Shown here: piece by piece, positions 1-8,060 of the stretch
Layout of the letters: every line of letters starts with the position of its first letter
Position numbering within the stretch: position 1 is the first letter of the stretch
From: Candidatus Zymogenaceae bacterium
GTDB lineage: Bacteria > Desulfobacterota > Zymogenia > Zymogenales > Zymogenaceae
DNA: 64,000 bases
Reading direction: 5' to 3'
Assembly: GCA_016931225.1 (NCBI GenBank)
Contig: JAFGFE010000008.1
Location: 55,452 to 119,451, forward strand
The notes under the pieces: model-generated
What the model saw: the letters and a program-made list of their open reading frames with translations, nothing else
The model's database searches: none
Told to the model about the DNA's origin: nothing
Position numbers and translations under genes: made by a program

Positions 1-808
1 CGCCGGTGGTGGTCTTTTCCGGTCCGAAGATCATCCAGTTGCTGGCCGGAAGCTCGAAATGATCCAGGAATGCCGGAACACCCGTGGCGTCCGCCGGGAT
101 GCCCGTGTCCGTGAAGACGATGTCGGCCGGCTCATCGCCCACGTCCCCGGCGGCGGGGCCGGATACCCGGGGGCCGTAGTCCGGGTAGGCGGGGATGATG
201 CTCTCAAGCACGTTTCTTCCCGCGATCTCGCCGATGTTATGGAGTATCAGATCGGTCTTCTTGGAACGGGTCAGGCTGTACGCCATGAGAATCCCGGCCA
301 CGGCGCAGTCCTCGGGGAGCCACGGCTCAGGCTTAACACCCAGAATGGCGTATTCCCGGGGGAGGGTCTGGACGGTGTCGATGTAGGCGTTGACCCCGTC
401 CACGTAGGCCCGAACCAGCACCCGGTATTCCTCCGGCATCTCCTCCCACACGAGGTGTGCCGTGCGGTAAAAGCCGTGGGCCTTGAGGAACTTGTCGGTC
501 TCCAGGGTCGTCTCGCCGAAAAGCGCCGACAACTCGCCCCTCCCCGCCATCCGGGTCATGTCCATCTGGAACATGCGCTCCCGGGCGGTGAGATAGCCCT
601 GGGCGAAGAAGAGATCGTGCTCGTTTTCGGCGAAGATATGGGGCACGCCGTATTCATCGAAGCGGACCGTCACCTCCGCCTCAAGGCCGTCGAGGACGAT
701 CGTGCCGTCGTAGTCGGGCAGGGGGTGTCTGAAAAAGATCTGGAAGAACACTCCCAGGCAGATGATAACGACGGCGAGGCCGATACAGAGATATTTCAGT
801 GCTTTCAT
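1..808 (-). CDS. Penicillin acylase family Ntn hydrolase (partial, C-terminus outside window)
   Basis: The minus-strand reading frame opens with ATG at 808 behind a strong GGAGGAG and stays open to the window edge, giving 269 residues. The first ~28 residues are a hydrophobic signal or anchor segment. The alpha-chain follows with the family-typical stretches VRFDEYGVPHIFAENEHDL and ARERMFQMDMTRMAGRGELS. Near the window edge the protein reads LPASNWMIFGPEKTTTG. This matches the SN-x-W context of the autocatalytically exposed beta-chain Ser nucleophile of penicillin, cephalosporin and acyl-homoserine-lactone acylases. The enzyme should hydrolyse an N-acyl amide outside the cytoplasm; its true acyl substrate cannot be read from the sequence. 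It is divergent from the beta-lactamase-fold gene at 1036. Confidence 0.88.
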   Translation of the reverse strand, partial: MKALKYLCIGLAVVIICLGVFFQIFFRHPLPDYDGTIVLDGLEAEVTVRFDEYGVPHIFAENEHDLFFAQGYLTARERMFQMDMTRMAGRGELSALFGETTLETDKFLKAHGFYRTAHLVWEEMPEEYRVLVRAYVDGVNAYIDTVQTLPREYAILGVKPEPWLPEDCAVAGILMAYSLTRSKKTDLILHNIGEIAGRNVLESIIPAYPDYGPRVSGPAAGDVGDEPADIVFTDTGIPADATGVPAFLDHFELPASNWMIFGPEKTTTG

Positions 809-1035
809 GGCTCCTCCGTAAAAAAGGGTATATATAAAATCATTGGATTGGGGATCGATATGATCATCGTTCATGCTGAGGTGTCCGGAAACCACCGGAG
901 ACCCGGCACATACGGAGATTGACAGTGGGATGAAAGAATGCTATTGGTGGGACACCGGCGTATCCGGCATCGATGTGTTCCCACCTTGGTTGCAGCGCAT
1001 GGTGCATTGTATCACAGCGATCTGGAGGATGACAG

Positions 1036-2271
1036 ATGAAACAGGGTAGAACGAGACGTTTTTTCAGAGTGTTCGGCTGGGGTGTCGCCGCCGTACTCCT
1101 GGTGTTGATCGTGTTCGGCATTCTCCACCGGGAGGAACTGGTACGGCTCTATCATGTGATCGTTCTCTTCGAGCCGGATGTGGTCGTGGAGAATTTTCGC
1201 GGCATGGATGCCATCTTTTTCGATACCCGCACGGTCCACGCCGGGGACGACGTCTGGGAGCTTGAGCGGGCCGAGACGGTGCTTCCCGACACCTACGAGT
1301 ACAACGGAGGGACGAAATCGATCGATGATTTTCTTGAGGAGACCTGGACCACCGGGATGATCGTCATCGTCGATGACGCGATTGTCTATGAGGAGTATTT
1401 TCTGGGAGGTGACGAAACATCCCGACACATCTCCTGGTCTGTGGCGAAATCCTTCGTATCCGCGATGATGGGAATCGCCGTGGACGAGGGATACATCGAG
1501 AGCATCGAGGACCCGGCGACAAAATATGTGCCGTTTCTTATCGGCTCGGGCTACGACGGGGTGAAAATCAAGGATATCCTCCAGATGTCGTCGGGGGTGC
1601 GGTTCGACGAGACGTACGCCGATTTCTTCAGCGACATAAACCGCATGGGTCGGGTCATCGCACTGAATACGTCTCTGGCGGACTTCATCGCCACACTCAA
1701 AAGCGAGCGGGAGCCGGGGACCTACAACCACTACGTCAGCATGGACACCCAGGTTTTGGGGATGGTGCTGACGGCGGCCACCGGAAAGAATCTTGCCGAG
1801 CTTCTGGAGGAATATATCTGGGTGCCGGTCGGCATGGAGGCGGACGCCTACTGGCTGGTGGACGGCGACGGGGCGGAGCTGGCCTTCGGGGGACTGAACG
1901 CGGTGCTGAGGGATTACGCCCGTTTCGGGCTTTTGTACCTCCACGGCGGGAGGCGCGGAGACGATCAGATTGTGCCCGTAGACTGGGTTGAGGCGTCGGT
2001 GACGCCGGACGCTCCGCACCTATTGCCCGGAGACAATCCGGCGTCGGACTGGGTGATGGGGTACGGCTACCAGTGGTGGATCCCGGAGAATCCCGAGGGC
2101 GATTTCATGGCCATCGGCATCTATAACCAGTTCATCTACGTCAATCCGGACCGTGGGGTGGTCATCGCCAAGAACTCGGCCTATGCCGATTACGACATCG
2201 ACGGAGAGGAGAAGGAGCTGGAGAGCGTCGCGGTCTTTCGGGCCATCGCTCATGCCCTGGCGGAAAAATAA
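1036..2271 (+). CDS. Serine hydrolase, class C beta-lactamase / NylB-EstB fold
   Basis: This 411-residue protein has an N-terminal membrane anchor (residues ~12-30). The body belongs to the beta-lactamase-related serine hydrolases. The S-x-x-K nucleophile motif is SVAK at 135-138, the Tyr-containing second motif is in NHYVS near 231-235 (Y233), and the late motif is MGYGYQWW. The spacing and the sequence around S135 resemble 6-aminohexanoate-dimer hydrolase and EstB-type esterases more than true AmpC, so a small amide or ester substrate is likelier than antibiotic resistance. The start follows GGAGGATGACAG. With the divergent acylase it forms a pair of envelope-anchored amide or ester hydrolases. 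Confidence 0.85.
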   Translation: MKQGRTRRFFRVFGWGVAAVLLVLIVFGILHREELVRLYHVIVLFEPDVVVENFRGMDAIFFDTRTVHAGDDVWELERAETVLPDTYEYNGGTKSIDDFLEETWTTGMIVIVDDAIVYEEYFLGGDETSRHISWSVAKSFVSAMMGIAVDEGYIESIEDPATKYVPFLIGSGYDGVKIKDILQMSSGVRFDETYADFFSDINRMGRVIALNTSLADFIATLKSEREPGTYNHYVSMDTQVLGMVLTAATGKNLAELLEEYIWVPVGMEADAYWLVDGDGAELAFGGLNAVLRDYARFGLLYLHGGRRGDDQIVPVDWVEASVTPDAPHLLPGDNPASDWVMGYGYQWWIPENPEGDFMAIGIYNQFIYVNPDRGVVIAKNSAYADYDIDGEEKELESVAVFRAIAHALAEK

Positions 2272-2330
2272 CGCTCGACCGCAGTCTGGGCGATCATCCG
2301 GGCGTGGGAGATACGATCCGTGACACATAC

Positions 2331-2367
2331 CATCGGGGCGGGGGCCGAAAGGCCAACCGCCCCGATG
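2331..2367. terminator. Strong hairpin between convergent genes
   Basis: An 11-bp perfect inverted repeat (CATCGGGGCGG / CCGCCCCGATG) encloses a second stem-loop GGCC-GAAA-GGCC. It lies between the convergent genes ending at 2271 (+) and 2409 (-). No clear T-run follows on either strand, so it may end transcription only weakly or protect the 3' ends. Confidence 0.45.
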
Positions 2368-2408
2368 GGCGTTTGTATATATCGGCGGCCTCTTTCGATA
2401 CGGATGTT

Positions 2409-2999
2409 TTATTCTCTTTTTTCGAGTTTAAAGTAACAGGTCGAGGCGCCGAGGGCCTTGCACTCTGTCTCTCTCGCTCGATAGATGTTTTTCCCGTAGG
2501 CGAAGTCGGCGAGGTACTGGACGAATCCTTCGTAGTGGGTGCACATGGGGCGATCCATCGTGTATCCCTTGCAGTGAATGCAGTCGAAGCAGTCGAAATC
2601 AACCGGGCCGTCCCCGGTCTTCGCAATCCGTCCCTTGCCGGAGCCGAGGATAAAGACCTCCATCGACCGCTCGAATTTTTCATCCGGTGGAAGGTCGTTG
2701 AACGCATCGAGCACCCCTCCGTACTGGTGGGCGTATTTCAACACCGTGTAGCCGATGCGCCGCCATACCCCCATTGCACCCGTGAAACCGAGGAGGTCTG
2801 CGATGCTGTTGTAAATCGACGCCTGCTCGGGGATGGTGATACAGGGGTCGAAATTATATTCCGGCTTGTTTTCCAGAAGATATGAAAGCCCCGCGATGCG
2901 AAAGAGAATCTTCGCGGCGTTTTCCCCCAGGATCTCGATGATGCCTTCTATCGTCGCCCGAATGGCGATATTTGTCGTCCTTTTTTCCTGTTCCGGCAT
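2409..2999 (-). CDS. V4R (4-vinyl reductase) domain protein
   Basis: This is a cytoplasmic 196-residue protein with no membrane segment. The C-terminal part carries the V4R signature RETECKALGASTCYFKL (ending near residue 192), the small-molecule-binding fold found in XylR/DmpR sensors, bacteriochlorophyll J-protein and many standalone anaerobe proteins. A Cys-rich stretch before it (CFDCIHCKGYTMDRPMC, about residues 136-152) could hold a metal. The N-terminal ~110 residues are helical and not recognised. Start: ATG after GGGAGG with 7-nt spacing. The gene is convergent with the hydrolase at 1036. As a standalone V4R protein it may bind a hydrophobic ligand or metal cofactor; its exact role is unknown. 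Confidence 0.75.
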   Translation of the reverse strand: MPEQEKRTTNIAIRATIEGIIEILGENAAKILFRIAGLSYLLENKPEYNFDPCITIPEQASIYNSIADLLGFTGAMGVWRRIGYTVLKYAHQYGGVLDAFNDLPPDEKFERSMEVFILGSGKGRIAKTGDGPVDFDCFDCIHCKGYTMDRPMCTHYEGFVQYLADFAYGKNIYRARETECKALGASTCYFKLEKRE

Positions 3000-3176
3000 G
3001 GCATACCTCCCCTCCTTACTTCTTTAGATGCCGCCGGCGAAGATCGATTCATCCGCGGGTATCACAAAAAGAACGGGTAGCCGGACACGTCTTGGAGTCT
3101 TCCAGCGTCATCGGCGGCGTCCCCGTGTTGAGAGGCGTTGTGCTGGCCGTGTCGGCCATCCCACGGAGGGATCCTC

Positions 3177-4925
3177 CTACGGCAGAGTGATCGATTCGAA
3201 GAGGTCGTATCCGAAGTCGGTGAATGTCGCATCCAGCACCCCCGTCGGTCCCATGATATATCGAACGGTCGTTGGCAGCGGACACAGCGGGGCGACCACA
3301 CATCCCGCCGAGTCTCCCACGGGGAACTCCACGGCGAAGCCGTCGGTTCTGCCGGTTCGCTCCCGATACAGGGGACGGGCCAGCTCCTTAATATAGGGAC
3401 CGCAGTTGGTTTCGACGGTCACCGTTATGGTCTCGATATCCGAGGGGATGCCCGGTGCGGTGACCATCAGGAGTATCCAGTTTGAACAGGGCGGCGTGGC
3501 GCTCTGGAGTTCGAGGCTCAGCTCCCCGTTCTCCTGAGACATGTCCGGTATCCAGTCGCCCTCGGCGTGGGCCAGCCGATACTCATCCCGGCCGTCCAGC
3601 CACCAGCGGGTGGTCCCGAATGCCGCACCCCAGGGGAGGGACACGTTCCAGCCGACGGAGGCGATGATCACACCGGGCGTGCTGTTGATTCGATCCAGTG
3701 TGTACGAGAAATCGAGGTGCGGCCAGGCCTCCTGGTTCTTCATGATGGTATCGATCAACTCGTCCTTCGAGTACAGGCTGTGGAGGGGGCCGTCGTATGT
3801 GTCGGATATGATGTCGTCGAGGGCGGAGCCGTCACCGATGCGGACTGCGGCGAAAAAGCGATCGAGCACCTCCCGGGCCAGTGTCTCCGAATCGACATCC
3901 CGATAGAACAGATCAAACACTCCCATGTCCATCGGATCGCCGGCGTTGCCGCCGGTGTCTGTTGCCTTGAATGCGATTTCATAGAGTGTATCGTGGACGG
4001 GGCTGATATCGTAGGTCCAGCGCTCGGTCCCCTCGGCCGCATTCCAGGTAAGGCCGCCGTCGGTGCTCACCTCCACCCGACCCAGGGGAAGCGAACCCCC
4101 CGCGGCGGTGCCCTCGATCCTGATGACGCCGTCCAGAGTCAGGTCGTCCCTGATCAGGGTTATCTCATCATCGGCATAGTCAAGATCGATTCGACCGTTG
4201 ATGACGGCGCCGGTGATTTCGGGGAGGGTGATACCTTCCGCGCCGCCGGTTGGCCCGTCGCCGCCCAGGGGCATGTCGGAGAGGATCTTTTGAATCGTCT
4301 CGTCATCGGCGGGGCGGGAGCCCACAGGGATGACGCCCGGCATTACAACGGTTTCCTCCCGTACGCAGACGTCGAAGGCCGCACCTCCGAGGGGTGTCAT
4401 AGAGACACAGCCGTCCAGCCCCAGGACATAGGTCGTCAGGGTGTTCGGATCGAAGGACTCGAAGAAATCGGTGCCGCGTACCCCGACGGACGCGTTTTCC
4501 GTATCGATGATAAAGAGCGGCCGCCTCCCCGCCATGTGAGGGACGATCGCCCTGATTTTCCCCCCCAGAAGCTGGAAGCGGTTCGTGGTCAATCCGACCG
4601 CTTCCACCGTTCCGATCTCGTCGATCGTTATGGATGTATTCGGTCCCACCAAGAGGATGCTTCCGTCGGGCATATTCAGCTCAACGGAGCAACCCGGGCC
4701 GGTTTCGACGATATCGCCGGGTACAATCGAATCCCCGCGAGTGAGGGGAATCCATGTCTCCTCCCCGGCGGGAAGAATATCCGCGGAACCTTCAATCCGG
4801 GCGACGGAGGCGCAGGCAACGGTGTCTTCCTCTTTCTGGCCCGGGGCGATGAACGCCGCGGCCGTCACAAAAATGATGAGGGATGTAATAAAGATATATT
4901 TTGCGTGAATGAATATATCTTTCAT
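3177..4925 (-). CDS. FecR-domain exported protein
   Basis: The frame is open from 5048, but I place the start at the ATG at 4925 because the sequence then begins MKDIFIHAKYIFITSLIIFV, a typical signal segment; upstream residues look non-coding. The mature 582-residue protein starts with a FecR domain (about residues 38-170): ADILPAGEETWIPLTRGDSI, then DGSILLVGPNTSITI and NASVGVRGTDF. A beta-rich middle section follows (DGVIRIEGTAAGGSLPLGRV, an Ig-like fold) and then an NTF2-like segment around RFFAAVRIGDGSALDDII. No partner sigma factor or TonB receptor is nearby, so this is a standalone periplasmic FecR protein rather than a classical iron anti-sigma factor. Its substrate is unknown. Confidence 0.75.
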   Translation of the reverse strand: MKDIFIHAKYIFITSLIIFVTAAAFIAPGQKEEDTVACASVARIEGSADILPAGEETWIPLTRGDSIVPGDIVETGPGCSVELNMPDGSILLVGPNTSITIDEIGTVEAVGLTTNRFQLLGGKIRAIVPHMAGRRPLFIIDTENASVGVRGTDFFESFDPNTLTTYVLGLDGCVSMTPLGGAAFDVCVREETVVMPGVIPVGSRPADDETIQKILSDMPLGGDGPTGGAEGITLPEITGAVINGRIDLDYADDEITLIRDDLTLDGVIRIEGTAAGGSLPLGRVEVSTDGGLTWNAAEGTERWTYDISPVHDTLYEIAFKATDTGGNAGDPMDMGVFDLFYRDVDSETLAREVLDRFFAAVRIGDGSALDDIISDTYDGPLHSLYSKDELIDTIMKNQEAWPHLDFSYTLDRINSTPGVIIASVGWNVSLPWGAAFGTTRWWLDGRDEYRLAHAEGDWIPDMSQENGELSLELQSATPPCSNWILLMVTAPGIPSDIETITVTVETNCGPYIKELARPLYRERTGRTDGFAVEFPVGDSAGCVVAPLCPLPTTVRYIMGPTGVLDATFTDFGYDLFESITLP

Positions 4926-5165
4926 AGCTGAAGGTATTTTACCATATACATTATATGTATTATGTGTTTGGTTTATAGACAACGGATATCCGCCGGGTTT
5001 CCGGGATATAAGTCGAGGGTGCCGGATGAAACCAACCCGGCACAGCACCCCCTTTCTTATTATTTGCCCATCCCGGGTCGTCCACTCGTTATCCGACGGG
5101 GCCTCACTCGATCGAAACCCTCCCTCCCGCCCGATGGGCGGTCCGTCCGGAAAACGGTGTGTACG

Positions 5166-5630
5166 TCATCCGTCAAGATCTTCGTCGTTGCTGGCGGGGA
5201 TCCAATAGAACAAACGTCGTGTCTTTCCCTTTTCTTCTACATCATGTTCAACTCGTTCCCAGATTCGTCCGCAGGAGCAGCGTTTCTTTTCCACGTTTTC
5301 GTTTTCCCTCCCCCCCTTATATATGCGTCCGATTCCCTCCACATCGTCGGAAAGCTCCAGGGTCACCCCACAGCTGCAGGTGGCCCCCATATGTTTCCAG
5401 AGCTTTCCCAAAACCAGAATACCGTCGGTCACGACATCGATGTATTGAACACCCACGTCAAACGGCGCATAGTCGTCTTCCTTGACGAAACTGAGAATAG
5501 CAGTGATTTTTTTAAGTGTCTCCAGGCTGTCGTTCAGGATGGTCGTTGAGGCGTCTCCGGCTTCTTGGGCCTTCTTCATTGTTTTGGATGTCAGGACGGT
5601 AACAATTTTATCGAGTGTATCCTGTTCCAT
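5166..5630 (-). CDS. Small protein with paired CSCG motifs, unknown function
   Basis: This 154-residue acidic soluble protein is not recognised. The N-terminal half is helical (DKIVTVLTSKTMKKAQEAGD). The C-terminal half has CSCGVTLEL at about residue 84 and RCSCGRIWERVEHDV at about residue 117, so four cysteines in two C-x-C pairs could bind zinc. The start is well supported by GGAGAG upstream of the ATG. Codon use and GC content match its neighbours. It shares an orientation with the FecR gene but is 240 bp away, so co-transcription is uncertain. Hypothetical, but probably a real gene. Confidence 0.6.
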   Translation of the reverse strand: MEQDTLDKIVTVLTSKTMKKAQEAGDASTTILNDSLETLKKITAILSFVKEDDYAPFDVGVQYIDVVTDGILVLGKLWKHMGATCSCGVTLELSDDVEGIGRIYKGGRENENVEKKRCSCGRIWERVEHDVEEKGKTRRLFYWIPASNDEDLDG

Positions 5631-5942
5631 AATCCTCTCTCCTCATATAACAAATCCATCAGTTGATGGAGTCGGATCTTTGACCCTCTCCACAGGCCGG
5701 GAATGAAGTAATAACTTTTCACGGTCATTTTGATAATCCATTTATATATCAAAGTCTTAAAGGAATCAACAAAAAGCGACGGATGGGTACCGTTTCACCA
5801 GGTTGAAGAAGACCCCGGAAGGTCCGGCCGGTGAATTTGTTTGTTTTATTATATTGACACGGAGCCCTGGAAGGAGCTTGCGGGCGTATAAGGAAGGGGG
5901 CTTTCTCCCGGTGAGCGCACGCTCGCCTGGTACACATCAAAA

Positions 5943-5983
5943 GGCGGCGGCGGTGTGGAAGATGTTCCGCGCCGCCGTTTTTT
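5943..5983 (+). terminator. Rho-independent terminator with no gene in front
   Basis: The stem GGCGGCG (5943-5949) pairs with CGCCGCC (5970-5976) and is followed by six T residues (5978-5983). The nearest plus-strand gene upstream ends at 2271, so it probably ends an unannotated short transcript. Confidence 0.55.
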
Positions 5984-6195
5984 ACAAACCATATACCGAT
6001 CGTCCGAAGGGCGGTCTTCGCACTTCTCGTCGATAACGGGCCGAAATAAAACTATCACAATCGGAGCCGGTGTCGTCGGTCGATCGCGGTCTCTTCGGTT
6101 GAACAGTGGTTACTGAAAGGATCGGTAGAAAGTGATCGATACAGCCGGCTTGGAAAACCGGGTGAGGAAAGAATCGAGACAGGTCTATTTTTTTC

Positions 6196-6222
6196 TTGAC
6201 AAAACATACTGCTCGTTATAAT
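6196..6222 (+). promoter_or_regulatory. Candidate promoter for the TetR-led gene run
   Basis: Perfect TTGACA (6196-6201) and TATAAT (6217-6222) hexamers with a short 15-bp spacer. They lie about 275 bp upstream of the TetR start; the leader between them contains no ORF. The short spacer lowers confidence. Confidence 0.4.
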
Positions 6223-6496
6223 TTTATACTAACAGATTTAAAAATAAGAGAATAATTATAATAATAACCGAAAGAGTATAACGGAGAGGAGAAGAGCGAA
6301 AAGGGATTCGTCAACCCTCTCCGATACAGGGGGCCGACGGAGCGAATTGTTGAAATCTAAAAGAACGGGTCGCAATCCCGGGATTTTTAGACCTGAATGC
6401 ATGTTCATCAATTTTGGATTCCCGAAATCACATTGAATCGCCGCAATCCCGGATCGCCGTCCCCGAACGTTTCCCATTAAAAGAAAAGGAACATAC

Positions 6497-7084
6497 ATGG
6501 CTAAGCGGTCGCTGATTGAAGACATACGAAGAGACCAGATCATCGAGAGCGCCATCGCCTCCTTCGCCGCCTACGGGTACGCCAAGACGACCCTCGATCA
6601 AATTGCAGACGTGATGGACGTCAGCCGGGGGGTGATCACCTACTACTTCAAGAATAAGGACGCACTGCTCACATCGGTGCTCAATCGCATCCTTAAGTCC
6701 ATCAAGGAGGCCATCGGTGAGCGGGTGGATGCGGCGGGCTCGCCTACGGAGAGGCTCAGAGAATATATATTCGCCAGCTTCGAGCACATGGAGAAAAACC
6801 GCATCTATTACGAGGCGCAGCTGGAGCTTTGGTCCAACCTGGACTATAAGAGGGAGATCAACAGCAAGCTCTATAAGGTGTGTCTGAAGACGGTGTCGGA
6901 CCTTTTGGAGGCCGGCGTGAATGCCAATGAATTCGTATCGGTGGATGTCCCCACCATCTCGTCTCTCATCCAGGCGTCGATAGACGGTCTCATGATCCAG
7001 TGGGTGTTCAACGAATCGTCGGTGGACCTGGAAAAATCAAGAGACGCCCTCTGGCGGACCATACAGGGATTCATCGGCGCATGA
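6497..7084 (+). CDS. TetR/AcrR family transcriptional regulator
   Basis: A 195-residue one-domain repressor. The N-terminal HTH is clear (residues ~12-60: RRDQIIESAIASFAAYGYAK, then TLDQIADVMDVSRGVITYYF). The all-helical C-terminal ligand domain resembles acyl-CoA-responsive TetR proteins only in a general way. It is the first gene of a same-strand run (amidohydrolase, acyl-CoA ligase, enoyl-CoA hydratase), so it probably senses a substrate or CoA intermediate of that pathway. The start follows AAGGAA. A promoter candidate lies at 6196-6222. Confidence 0.9.
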   Translation: MAKRSLIEDIRRDQIIESAIASFAAYGYAKTTLDQIADVMDVSRGVITYYFKNKDALLTSVLNRILKSIKEAIGERVDAAGSPTERLREYIFASFEHMEKNRIYYEAQLELWSNLDYKREINSKLYKVCLKTVSDLLEAGVNANEFVSVDVPTISSLIQASIDGLMIQWVFNESSVDLEKSRDALWRTIQGFIGA

Positions 7085-7182
7085 GGACATCCGATCGGGT
7101 GATCACTCATATCCGATGTGTGACGTATTCACGATATGCGCCGCTTGATCGGACTATACGCAGGGATATATAGGAGAGTTCT

Positions 7183-8034
7183 ATGATTATTGATTTTCGC
7201 GTACGCCTCCCCCTCAAGGAGCAGTTTCCAAACGTTGATCCGAACGACCTGTCGTTCGTGCCCCATTACATGAGCCATTACCTGGAGCTCTACCAGGCCG
7301 GCCTGAAGGTACAGGTGGGCGCCGAGGAGCTTCTGGCGTCGATGGAACAGAATGGGATTGAGCTGTCGGTGGTCCAGGCCGAATGGGAATTCGGAGATTA
7401 CCGGGCCCTCAACGACGCCGTCTTTTCGCTCATGAAAAGATATCCAAAAAAAATCGTCGGTTTTTGCACCGTTCATCCCGAGGAGTCGGTGGACATGGCC
7501 GCCGAGGTGAAAGACTGGGTGGAGAAAGGCATGCGGGGGGTGAACCTGCAGCCCTGGGCGTACCGTCTTGAGGCCCACGACCGGCGGTTCTACCCGGTCT
7601 ACGAGACGGCCTCGGAGCTGGGGGTCCCGGTGACCGTTCACACCGGCGTCAACTGGTCTCTGAACCGGTCGATGCTCTACGGCCGTCCCCTGAATCTGGA
7701 TATTGTGGCGTGCGATTTTCCGAACCTCGTCATCATCGCCAGCCACGGCGGGTGGCCTTGGGTCAACGAGATGGTTGCGGTGGCATGGAAGCACAAAAAT
7801 GTCTACATCGAAACCGGCGCCGTCAGCCCCAAATACATCGCCCGGCCCGGCACCGGCTGGGAAACCTTCATCCAGTACGGCAACTCGATGTTGAAACACC
7901 AGATTCTCTACGCCAGCGAGTGGCCGCTGCTCCCCTTCGAGCGGGTCGTGGCCGAGGTCCAGGACATGCCGCTGAAGGAGGAGGTGAAACGGGCCTATCT
8001 CTATGACAACGCGAAACGGCTTCTGGGGTTGTAG
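7183..8034 (+). CDS. Amidohydrolase-2 family protein with altered metal site
   Basis: This 283-residue protein has the TIM-barrel pattern of the ACMSD/amidohydrolase-2 family: VTVHTG (H153), VIIASHGGWPWVNEM (H188) and YASEWPLLPFE near 246. The N-terminal metal motif, normally D-x-H-x-H, reads DFRVR (residues 4-8), so both histidines are replaced by arginine. The usual SDyP aspartate is glutamate (SEWP, E246). The metal centre is therefore at least remodelled, and the protein may be a decarboxylase or hydrolase variant, or a non-catalytic member. It lies 26 bp upstream of an acyl-CoA ligase and is probably in one operon with it. Confidence 0.8.
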   Translation: MIIDFRVRLPLKEQFPNVDPNDLSFVPHYMSHYLELYQAGLKVQVGAEELLASMEQNGIELSVVQAEWEFGDYRALNDAVFSLMKRYPKKIVGFCTVHPEESVDMAAEVKDWVEKGMRGVNLQPWAYRLEAHDRRFYPVYETASELGVPVTVHTGVNWSLNRSMLYGRPLNLDIVACDFPNLVIIASHGGWPWVNEMVAVAWKHKNVYIETGAVSPKYIARPGTGWETFIQYGNSMLKHQILYASEWPLLPFERVVAEVQDMPLKEEVKRAYLYDNAKRLLGL

Positions 8035-8060
8035 GAAACACGCAGACAGAGGACGGAATC

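Larger units (their letters stand above)
5631..6496. other. 867-bp intergenic region with an orphan terminator
   Basis: No convincing coding frame was found. The region holds an intrinsic terminator at 5943-5983 (+) with no annotated gene upstream of it on that strand, GC-rich small hairpins at about 5894-5928, and a consensus-like promoter at 6196-6222 in front of the TetR gene. Together they leave room for a small RNA around 5860-5983. Confidence 0.5.

Noticed and set aside
59..922. 287-residue plus-strand frame at the left edge
   Set aside because: It is antisense to the penicillin acylase gene, which has clear family motifs and a ribosome site. The frame is open only because of GC-rich codon bias.
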